IMG/VR virus record: IMGVR_UViG_3300047324_000018
Coordinates: 1 to 48,644 of that record
From: a virus
Length of the DNA: 48,644 nucleotides
Reading direction: 5' to 3' (one strand)
Positions 33,909-40,501 of the stretch are shown piece by piece; positions within the stretch are counted from its first letter, which is position 1, and each line of letters opens with the position of its first letter. A program made the translations under genes and the position numbers. The notes beneath the pieces are model-generated. The model was not told where the DNA came from. It did no database searches and worked only from the letters and a program-made list of their open reading frames with translations.

Positions 33909-33991
33909 CGCCCGAAGAGTGCGTTCACGACGATGCACGTAAGGAAAAGACCCCAATAGAACACGCGAATTGCTCGATCGCTGTTCGTCAT
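33905..33991 (-). CDS. Tiny membrane peptide, end of leftward operon
   Basis: Candidate product of 28 residues (ends LTCIVVNALFGR) with one short hydrophobic helix (VFYWGLFLTCIVVNALF). The ATG overlaps the stop of the SNF2 helicase gene (ATGA), suggesting coupled translation. Its stop overlaps that of the convergent ejection-protein gene. Confidence 0.5.
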   Translation of the reverse strand: MTNSDRAIRVFYWGLFLTCIVVNALFGR

Positions 33992-35484
33992 AATTCACCG
34001 TATGCAGCGGCACGGAACGAGTCGGAGAGCTTGCCCGTCATAAGCAACTCTTCGAGCTTGGCCTTGCGCTTGAGCATCCGGTAGAGCGTGACTTCGACGG
34101 AGTTTGCGATGCGCGGGTAGCCATGCACGAGCTTCTTGCCCGGCATTTCTTCGAGCGGTGCGAAGGTTCGATCACGGGCCTGTTTGTGATCGTCGTGGTT
34201 GTCGCCCGTGGAAAGGAAGCTCGTGTAGTCGGCCTCGCGGAACGAGATGCCGAGTGAAGCGACCGTCTCTTGTGCGATCATCACGTTGTAGTTCGGGTCG
34301 TGGCGGAACCGCGCAATCATACCCGGTCGATCGTCGCCTTTAATGTCGCCGTTGAGGATTTGCGGATGGTAGGCTTTGAGCGCCTGAACCATCGCCGCAC
34401 CTTCGGGCCGGAACTTGTGGAAGATTGCGACCTTGCCGCCGCCTTCTACGATGTCTTCAGCCCAGGCTTTCACGTAGTCGATCTTTTCTTTGTGCAGCCA
34501 CGTCACCTGACGCTCACCGTCGACTTCGTGACGCGAGTACCCGATGCAGATTTGGCGCAGTTGCAAGAGGCGCGAGAGCGTGTGCGTCATAAGAATCTCT
34601 TCGGTCTCGTCGCCACGTTTTAGTTCGAGGACGTGATCGTTCACGATTTTGTCGTAGATTTTCCGAACGTGCTTCGGTAGCTCGATCTCGACGACTTCAT
34701 CGCGTTCGGGTGGGATGTCGAAACAATCCTTGCGGAGTTTGACTGATGCGATTGCAAAGGCTTTTTGCTGTAGCTCGTCCGTGTTCTTGTACATTTCCAC
34801 TTTGGATGGATAGAACGGATTGACGATGCAGTACCGCTCGATGAACGCGGACTTGTTCGTGCCGAACGTCGAAGGTGAAAGTACTTTCCACACCCCGTAG
34901 ATGTCGATGAGGCCGTTTGGTGCGACTGTACCCGTGAGCGCACGTCGAAACTTCGCTTGACGCGCGAGACGATACGCCGCACGCGAGCGATTGGCGGATG
35001 CGGACTTTACCCGGTGGGCTTCATCGAAAATGATTGCCTGCACGCCCCACTTGAGGAGTACGTCGGCAAGACCGTCGAGTGCGTCGTAGTTGATAAGGGC
35101 AACTTCCACGATCGGATCGAGGCCGATTGTCTCACGTTCTTTGCGGCGCGTGATAAGCCACCGTACGTGGTCCGTGCGGGCCTTTAGGCTCCCGACATAC
35201 AGCGGGACCACTTCGAGCCCTTTTGCGCCATCCAGAAAGCCTTTTGCGCCAAGCTCCTTTTTGGTTTCCGGGAACCATACGTCGGCGCAGACGGTCTTCG
35301 GGGCGACGATGAGGATGCGGGTAACGTCGGCCTCGTTGATCCAACGGACGGCTCCGCGCAGCGATGCGAGGGTTTTTCCCATGCGGGGCTCCCACAGTTG
35401 CGCCCATTCGGGTTTAAGCGCGTGCTCGACGACGTGTTCGACTTGGTGGTCCCACAAATCGGGGGTAATCGGGCTCGTGAGCAT
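33988..35484 (-). CDS. SNF2/DEAD-type helicase
   Basis: Product of 498 residues. Motif I appears as WEPRMGKT (near residue 35), motif II as IIFDEAH (near 155), then a TGTVAPNGLIDIYGVW motif III region, and a C-terminal RecA-like domain ending with a QETVASLGISFREA motif that resembles the SNF2 'agg.GLNL' segment. Such phage helicases remodel DNA-protein complexes or assist replication or recombination. The palindrome copy 8 encodes WKVLSPST near residue 205. It begins 3 bases after the primase-helicase stop. Confidence 0.85.
   Translation of the reverse strand: MLTSPITPDLWDHQVEHVVEHALKPEWAQLWEPRMGKTLASLRGAVRWINEADVTRILIVAPKTVCADVWFPETKKELGAKGFLDGAKGLEVVPLYVGSLKARTDHVRWLITRRKERETIGLDPIVEVALINYDALDGLADVLLKWGVQAIIFDEAHRVKSASANRSRAAYRLARQAKFRRALTGTVAPNGLIDIYGVWKVLSPSTFGTNKSAFIERYCIVNPFYPSKVEMYKNTDELQQKAFAIASVKLRKDCFDIPPERDEVVEIELPKHVRKIYDKIVNDHVLELKRGDETEEILMTHTLSRLLQLRQICIGYSRHEVDGERQVTWLHKEKIDYVKAWAEDIVEGGGKVAIFHKFRPEGAAMVQALKAYHPQILNGDIKGDDRPGMIARFRHDPNYNVMIAQETVASLGISFREADYTSFLSTGDNHDDHKQARDRTFAPLEEMPGKKLVHGYPRIANSVEVTLYRMLKRKAKLEELLMTGKLSDSFRAAAYGEL
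34877..34888. repeat. GAAAGTACTTTC palindrome, copy 8
   Basis: Exact copy inside the SNF2 helicase gene; on the minus strand it is also read as Lys-Val-Leu-Ser. Confidence 0.9.
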
Positions 35485-35487
35485 CAG

Positions 35488-37254
35488 TCACTCCTTCGGG
35501 CGAGTTTTGATTTTTTTGACCATTCCGAGTGTGTGCGCTCGAACGCCGCCAACGATGTTGAAGATTGCATTCGCGCTCATCGTCGGATCGGATTCGAGGA
35601 GCTTTTCTATTTGCGCGTAACGCGCGATTTCTTGAGATGCTTCGGTCATAGCAACGGCGAGGCGTCCGCCACCCGTTCGCATCACACCCGTTTTCTTATC
35701 CATGATGATCGAGGTCGGTTCGAGGTCTTCGCCGTCGCGTTGCTCCGATGCGATGAAGTACGAGCCTTTTTCTTTCCAAACTTTTAGCGTCGAATAAACC
35801 GCACCGCGAATAGCCTGTGAGCCAATGCCTCCCTCAAATGCCCCACCCGCTTTTCGCTCATGATGTAGCCAGACGACGCAAGTCCCGGTCGCGTCCACAA
35901 CGTCTTTAAGATAGTCCAAGAGAGCTTCAACTTCTGCGTAGTCGTCAAGGGAACGCAGTCCTGCGAATCGACCGAGCATGTCAATAACGACGAGCCCATA
36001 CGAGGCAGACTCGCATCGCTCCCTAAGTCCGTCGATAGCACTAGCACCGCGCTTACCAAGCCGGAATACAAAGTCGATGGGGACGTCATTGTACTTTGCT
36101 CGCACCGTGGGTGGCACAGAAGCTAATGCTTCGGAGAGCCACCGCTTCAAGTGTGACTTGTTTTCTTGGAGGGAGTAGTAGAGTACGCGCGATTGCTTCG
36201 TCTCGAACCGCCCGAGGAAGGGTAAACCATACGCAACATCCACAGCCATCCGGCGAGATAAGGTTGACTTCCCCGCCTTGGGCGGTCCCATCATCATGTT
36301 GACCGAGGTCGCTTGGAGTAATCCTTGAGTGATCCATACGGTTTCGTCCTCACATTCGGCGAGAAATGTTGAAGCGTTGACGGCAAGAGCTTGGTCCCGA
36401 TCGTTCCAGGTGCCCGTCATCTCAACGGCGGTTGCGTTGCGGATTGCATCGGTAACGATGAGACTCGTGGCCGCGTAGCGATTGGCGGCTTTGCGTACGA
36501 TGTCGACAAGTTCGTCGTCGAGAAAATCGGGCGACTGTTCGACGCGGCTTGCGTAAAACTCGCGCATGAGTGCGAGCGTCTCGGTGTACCCGAACCCGAG
36601 CCCGACGAGCTTGGAGGTTACGGCGTGGAGGACTTGGTTCCGGGCTCCTTTTCCGATGCGCTCTCCGTCTTGGAGCATGGCTTCGAGTGGAGTTCGGCCA
36701 GCATCGTCGCGTTGTACTCCTCGGCGAGAGAGCAACGCTCTAGGGATTGGGAGAGGTGGGATGTCGTCAGCAACCCGATAAGTTCCCTTAGCCGTTCGGG
36801 ACGGCGGAAGCACAAGATAACCACCTCGCCCCTTGGCGTCGATTCCTTCAGCACCGAAACGACCCGCGCCGCTTTTGACTTCAAGCTCCGGGTCCGCCGA
36901 ATCGTGAAAGACATAGTGTTCGCCTCCGGTGTGGGTGATCGAGCGCCACGTCTGCCAGCGTGACGTGCCTCCGGTAAGAAGTTTGAGCCCCGGCAACCAC
37001 TTGTCGCCGCCGTTACGCGGGTCGATGTCGATGCCGACGACGCCCGTCTTACCGCAGTCGAGTCCGATGTTCGCAAACGGGTTCTGCGTCCACCACGCGC
37101 GGATTTGATCCGGGTCGATCGACGAAAGCGTGTAGTAGTCGCGGATGAGCGGTTGCTTATCGCCGGGCACGAGCGGGAACACAAACCAATGGCGATCGGC
37201 ATACTGTAAAGCGGCTTCGCCGAGAGCAGAAAGCTTTCGTGCGGGCTCACTCAT
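35488..37254 (-). CDS. Prim-pol primase fused to RepA/AAA_25-type ATPase (primase-helicase)
   Basis: Product of 588 residues. The N-terminal ~200 residues match bifunctional DNA primase/polymerase: GVVGIDIDPRNGG (metal-binding DxD, about 71-83), EHYVFHD (the sxH motif) and GIDAKGRGGYLVLPPS. The C-terminal half is a hexameric-helicase-like ATPase with Walker A GPPKAGKST (about 320) and Walker B VVIDMLGRF (about 423), plus a TCVVWLHHERK segment resembling the 'hHh' motif of RepA-type ATPases. It would prime and possibly unwind the replication fork. ATG overlaps the TGA of the nuclease gene upstream. Confidence 0.85.
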   Translation of the reverse strand: MSEPARKLSALGEAALQYADRHWFVFPLVPGDKQPLIRDYYTLSSIDPDQIRAWWTQNPFANIGLDCGKTGVVGIDIDPRNGGDKWLPGLKLLTGGTSRWQTWRSITHTGGEHYVFHDSADPELEVKSGAGRFGAEGIDAKGRGGYLVLPPSRTAKGTYRVADDIPPLPIPRALLSRRGVQRDDAGRTPLEAMLQDGERIGKGARNQVLHAVTSKLVGLGFGYTETLALMREFYASRVEQSPDFLDDELVDIVRKAANRYAATSLIVTDAIRNATAVEMTGTWNDRDQALAVNASTFLAECEDETVWITQGLLQATSVNMMMGPPKAGKSTLSRRMAVDVAYGLPFLGRFETKQSRVLYYSLQENKSHLKRWLSEALASVPPTVRAKYNDVPIDFVFRLGKRGASAIDGLRERCESASYGLVVIDMLGRFAGLRSLDDYAEVEALLDYLKDVVDATGTCVVWLHHERKAGGAFEGGIGSQAIRGAVYSTLKVWKEKGSYFIASEQRDGEDLEPTSIIMDKKTGVMRTGGGRLAVAMTEASQEIARYAQIEKLLESDPTMSANAIFNIVGGVRAHTLGMVKKIKTRPKE

Positions 37255-37564
37255 TTAAATCGTATTCCATTGCCAGCGCGTCGAGAAAAAACTTTGCGCC
37301 CATAACTGAGGTAATGACTGAGACACACCCGTGCCCTTTTATGTTGATCTCGGCGAGCGTTAACACTTGATCCGGGCGTGCATCTTTACCGGGCATCTTT
37401 ACTTCTAAGCCGATGAAAATACCGTGCCAGCATCCGAGGATGTCGGGAAACCCCGAGTGACCCCACGGGCTTGCGGGACGTGCTTGCCACCACCCCCCGC
37501 GAGATCGGCAGTACTTGAGCACTTGGTTCTTGAGCCCCGCACTACCGATCTCGCGACGTGGCAT
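37247..37564 (-). CDS. VRR-NUC domain nuclease
   Basis: Product of 105 residues from ATG 37564, which overlaps the preceding TAA. The core, SGFPDILGC, then GLEVKMPGKDARPDQ and a following helix, is the PD-(D/E)xK pattern of VRR-NUC nucleases (D in PDI, E and K in LEVK). In phages these small enzymes cleave branched or structured DNA and may resolve recombination or replication intermediates. Confidence 0.88.
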   Translation of the reverse strand: MPRREIGSAGLKNQVLKYCRSRGGWWQARPASPWGHSGFPDILGCWHGIFIGLEVKMPGKDARPDQVLTLAEINIKGHGCVSVITSVMGAKFFLDALAMEYDLNE

Positions 37565-37974
37565 TAGATCGAGCCGACCGGACCTGCGAGCGTCCAGCGC
37601 GGGCGCTTCGTGCCGTTGTAGACCTCGCCTACGCAGTCGAACATGAAAACCTTGCCCGCGAGCATGCTGTCGAGCATCCGCGCAAGTTCGGAGGGATCGC
37701 TCGGCATCGCGTTTGCTTCTTCGGAATCGAGGTCGAAGATTTGCGAGTTTGCGAGGTCTTTGGCGAGGAACCCGAGTCCGGTCGGCTTGAGCGAACGGTA
37801 GTACGTATACTTCTTGCCTTCGAGGTCGCCGGATACGATCTCGCACTTGAAAGCGAGTTGATCGCCGCCCGAGCTTTTTGCGATCGAGGGTTCGATCGCG
37901 TCAATGCGGAGCTTGTACGTCCCATCGGGCGGGCAGTTGGAGACTTCGTTTTTAACACTCCAAGTTTCGGCCAT
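37564..37974 (-). CDS. DUF669-like, probable single-stranded-DNA-binding protein
   Basis: Product of 136 residues. The PPDGTYKLRIDAIEPSIAK start, alternating strands (KCEIVSGDLEGKKYTYYRSL) and C-terminal Gly/Trp-containing strand resemble DUF669 phage proteins, which take the place of SSB next to Sak4-type ATPases and are likely OB-fold-like. Direct neighbour of the permuted ATPase operon and of the nuclease gene. Confidence 0.6.
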   Translation of the reverse strand: MAETWSVKNEVSNCPPDGTYKLRIDAIEPSIAKSSGGDQLAFKCEIVSGDLEGKKYTYYRSLKPTGLGFLAKDLANSQIFDLDSEEANAMPSDPSELARMLDSMLAGKVFMFDCVGEVYNGTKRPRWTLAGPVGSI

Positions 37975-37977
37975 GTT

Positions 37978-38172
37978 TTATCCTTTCGATTGCGCGAGCG
38001 CGGCACGCAAGGCGGCTTTGGTTTCGGAGAGCGATGCAATTTGCAAGTCGATCTCTGAGATGCGGTGACGGGCGAGTGCGCGACCTCGCTTCGATGAAAA
38101 ATCGAAGAGGTCGGGCAACGTCTTCGCGTATGCAGGGTCTTCGAGGTTGGGGTCTTCGATGTCGGAGGCCAT
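37978..38172 (-). CDS. Small coiled-coil protein
   Basis: Product of 64 residues starting at ATG with AGGACC upstream. The C-terminal half is a charged helix (HRISEIDLQIASLSETKAAL) likely to form a coiled coil. No family recognised. It lies between the ATPase and the SSB-like gene and may be a partner of one of them. Confidence 0.6.
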   Translation of the reverse strand: MASDIEDPNLEDPAYAKTLPDLFDFSSKRGRALARHRISEIDLQIASLSETKAALRAALAQSKG

Positions 38173-38181
38173 TGTGGTCCT

Positions 38182-39006
38182 TTACTTTGTAGCGGGGAGT
38201 AGTTTGGGATCGGAGAACGTCGCGGCGAAGCGCGTCTTTCCCGCACCGCGTGTTCCGAAGATCACGAAGCGATTGGGAAAGAAGTCTTTCATCACGTCTT
38301 TGACTTTCCAGAGTGAAGGGTCGGGCAGAAGCTCTGGAATAGGTTGACCGGGTGCGACCCGGATTTTCGTGTAGTGGTTCTCGCTCTGCATCATCCGCAA
38401 GAAGCGCGTACCCTTCTCGAAAAACTTGCCTTCGACCGACGTCTTCGTGTCGATCGTTGAGAGACGAAACCCGGCGTCGGTGAAGTCGAGCACGTCGGAG
38501 AGAAGCATCGCGTTAAGCGCGGGGCCAAGTCTCTTTTCTTTGTTGTTGCTCTCGTCTTCGCGCAGCCGTTCGTGGCAGTTGAAGATCGTGACGATCGGAA
38601 GACCGCGAAACTGCCGCAAGATCATAATGAGGTTGTCCGAAGCCGTTCCCCAATCGGCTTGCGAGCTACCGAGTTGCATCATCTTGTCGACGATGCGGTT
38701 GGTTTCCGAGAGCGTGATCCCCGTGCGCTTGAAGATCACGTTGTGGCGATGGATTCCCGCGAGTGCGGTGAGCGTGTCGATAACGACCACCTGCGGCATC
38801 GGGTCGTATTGCCCGCGCTTGATCCGCCAATAGGCGTCCTCTAGCGTCTTGAGGTCGGGCGTGTGCTCGATCGTGACGTGCCCTTTCGGGTTGCGTTCGA
38901 TCGACGTGCGCTTACCGTCAACGGTCGACCACTCGGTTTTTACGAGGTCGCGGACGGTGATAGAGCCTTGCTCGGTATCGAGCAAGAGTGTTTGGAGCGG
39001 TTCCAT
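38182..39006 (-). CDS. Sak4/AAA_24-like RecA-fold ATPase with C-terminal P-loop (circularly permuted)
   Basis: Product of 274 residues. The sequence begins at a point that normally follows the P-loop: LLLDTEQG (residues 7-14), then Walker B VVVIDT (73-78), a DWGTASDNL (118-126) and an IVTIFNCHER strand, GPALNAMLLSDVLDF and the usual terminal segment. The Walker A motif GTRGAGKT is at residues 251-258, followed by RFAATFSDPKLL and the stop. In ordinary Sak4 and AAA_24 proteins the P-loop is at the N-terminus and runs directly into 'LLLDTE'. Both ends are intact: the downstream gene has its own ribosome-binding site and the upstream gene lacks a P-loop. It probably acts in single-strand annealing or recombination with the SSB-like protein. 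Confidence 0.85.
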   Translation of the reverse strand: MEPLQTLLLDTEQGSITVRDLVKTEWSTVDGKRTSIERNPKGHVTIEHTPDLKTLEDAYWRIKRGQYDPMPQVVVIDTLTALAGIHRHNVIFKRTGITLSETNRIVDKMMQLGSSQADWGTASDNLIMILRQFRGLPIVTIFNCHERLREDESNNKEKRLGPALNAMLLSDVLDFTDAGFRLSTIDTKTSVEGKFFEKGTRFLRMMQSENHYTKIRVAPGQPIPELLPDPSLWKVKDVMKDFFPNRFVIFGTRGAGKTRFAATFSDPKLLPATK

Positions 39007-39013
39007 AGATTGT

Positions 39014-39025
39014 GAAAGTACTTTC
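39014..39025. repeat. GAAAGTACTTTC palindrome, copy 9
   Basis: Exact copy 8 bases upstream of the ATPase ATG (minus strand), where it takes the place of a ribosome-binding site. Confidence 0.92.
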
Positions 39026-39048
39026 TGAAGTCACGATATGGACTTCAG
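39025..39048 (-). other. Inverted repeat at the end of the zinc-ribbon gene
   Basis: CTGAAGTC (8 bp) and GACTTCAG flank an 8-base loop. It covers the stop of the gene at 39045 and abuts palindrome copy 9. There is no U-tract, so it is more likely an mRNA stabiliser or regulatory hairpin before the ATPase gene than a terminator. Confidence 0.6.
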
Positions 39049-39368
39049 CGTGAGCGGCGAGTGTCGGCCTTCTCGTCTTTGCGTACGGCCAGGCCGACAA
39101 GACCGTACGCGCGTTCCTCTAAGTGATCTTGGAAGTTTTCCTTGGTCCCGTACTTTGAAACCGTGCAGTCTTTGCAGTAGCCGTTTCCGTTCTCGTCCTC
39201 CGAGAAGAAACTCGAACCCGAGCAAAGCGGGACGCCACGGTCATATTGCGTTTCCACAAACCGCTTGCCGCACTCGAAGCACCGCGTCGGAGACGAGTCG
39301 TACGCCACGGGGCGGACGTTCGAGAGGTCAACGCAGGACCCTGTTCGTGCGGAGGAGCGAGACGGCAA
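39045..39368 (-). CDS. Zinc-ribbon-like protein
   Basis: Up to 107 residues from a TTG start; GTG 39308 (87 residues) is an alternative that avoids overlap with the small gene upstream. Pairs CFEC (about 30-33) and, after about 30 residues, CKDC form a four-cysteine zinc site; another Cys lies in GVPLCSG. The C-terminus is Lys/Arg/Asp-rich. It may bind DNA or a replication protein. Start uncertain. Confidence 0.6.
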   Translation of the reverse strand: MPSRSSARTGSCVDLSNVRPVAYDSSPTRCFECGKRFVETQYDRGVPLCSGSSFFSEDENGNGYCKDCTVSKYGTKENFQDHLEERAYGLVGLAVRKDEKADTRRSR

Positions 39369-39441
39369 GCTCTACGTCCGTAATACCCATGTACGCTTGC
39401 GGCCGATAACGCTCGATCTTACTTAGCAGCCAACTAATCAT
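39328..39441 (-). CDS. Small hypothetical protein
   Basis: Candidate product of 37 residues from ATG 39441, overlapping the nuclease gene's stop region (ATGATTAG). Two short helices (ISWLLSKIERY and DVELAVSLLRTNRVL). Found by the overlap pattern common in this operon; weak evidence otherwise. Confidence 0.4.
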   Translation of the reverse strand: MISWLLSKIERYRPQAYMGITDVELAVSLLRTNRVLR

Positions 39442-40441
39442 CTTGCGTTTCCACGATCGGCGCGGGCTTCCATGTCGGTTGAGCGTAACCCAACATTTCT
39501 GCCGCGCACCGCGAGTTATAGATGCACGACGTCGTACAGGCTTCGCCCCCGCTCTTGATCGGGACGCGATTCGGGCCGGACGGATCGCCTTCGGTCTGCA
39601 AGTAATAGATCGTCGATGCGTAGCGTTCGAGCACGTCTTGCGTGAACGCGCGCTCGGTACGGTTGTGCGACCACGGATGTGTGTAGAGGTAGTCGGCGAC
39701 ATCGACGCTCGCTTTGGAGACGGCTCCGCTCTTGGTTGTGAGCGGGCGCGTACCGAATCCCGGCGGGCGATCGCGACGAATGAGATTGTACTTCATCACC
39801 ACGGCTTCCACGTCGAGCGCCTTGCAGGCCATGTTTTCGTAGACGTTCATTTGCACGTCGAGTGCGAGGAACCGAAGCGCCTGCTTTACTTGGCCGACGC
39901 ACTTATGATCCCACACTTCGTGCATTCCGTCCGTGCGATCCTGAAGCACGAGGTCGAGCGTTCCCGCGACGACCATGCGCGTCGGGCCGACCGCAATCTC
40001 ATACTCGAAGTCTTTCTCGACGGCGACGACGCGCTTGTTTTCGAGCGATTCGAGAAACCGCTTTTCCATGTAGTACGAAAAAGCGTCGAGGAGTCGCTCG
40101 CGATTATCAAACTCGCGTGTGTCGGCGTTTAACTGTTGCGTTTTCCCGCGATAGACGTACGTGCCCTCACCGATCATATCGAGCATGGCCGTGATCCCGG
40201 CCTCGCGGCAGTCGAGCATGAAGGCGTGCGTGCGGCGGGGTTGCTCCCCGTTGTCTTCGGAGATGAGGTCGAAGCCTTGCGCCGTACGGTATGCGACTTC
40301 GAGGCCACGGTGCATGATCGTGCCTTCGGACATTGCTTTAGACGACGGGCCTTCTTCGAGGCCCAGAACCTTCGCGTACCAATACTTACGCGGGCAGCGA
40401 GCCACAAGGCTCAGGTCGGAACGTGTTAACTCAGCGATCAA
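39434..40441 (-). CDS. RecB/Cas4-like PD-(D/E)xK nuclease with Fe-S cysteines
   Basis: Product of 335 residues starting at TTG with AAAGGATC upstream. An N-terminal Cys in VARCPRKYWY plus a C-terminal cysteine cluster (CTTSCIYNSRC) match the iron-sulfur arrangement of AddB/Cas4-type nucleases. Catalytic motifs: VVAGTLDLVLQD (metal-binding Asp), EVWDHKCVGQ (the E/D-x-K equivalent) and a following VQMNVYENMA helix with Gln (QhxxY). It probably processes DNA ends for recombination with the ATPase and SSB-like protein. Confidence 0.82.
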   Translation of the reverse strand: MIAELTRSDLSLVARCPRKYWYAKVLGLEEGPSSKAMSEGTIMHRGLEVAYRTAQGFDLISEDNGEQPRRTHAFMLDCREAGITAMLDMIGEGTYVYRGKTQQLNADTREFDNRERLLDAFSYYMEKRFLESLENKRVVAVEKDFEYEIAVGPTRMVVAGTLDLVLQDRTDGMHEVWDHKCVGQVKQALRFLALDVQMNVYENMACKALDVEAVVMKYNLIRRDRPPGFGTRPLTTKSGAVSKASVDVADYLYTHPWSHNRTERAFTQDVLERYASTIYYLQTEGDPSGPNRVPIKSGGEACTTSCIYNSRCAAEMLGYAQPTWKPAPIVETQDD

Positions 40442-40486
40442 CAGAGTGATCCTTTCGTGCGGGGCGAGTGAGGTGGTTTCTACGGT

Positions 40487-40498
40487 ATTGTTACAATT
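40487..40498. promoter_or_regulatory. ATTGTTACAATT operator-like site 3
   Basis: Twelve of the 13 motif bases, in the 60-base gap between the DNA polymerase and the nuclease gene, 46 bases upstream of the nuclease start on the minus strand. It probably controls a promoter for the nuclease-to-SNF2 segment of the leftward operon. Confidence 0.6.
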
Positions 40499-40501
40499 CC
40501 T

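Noticed and set aside
36391-36963. Plus-strand frame inside the primase-helicase gene
   Set aside because: No ribosome-binding site or domain; antisense shadow of a clearly conserved protein.
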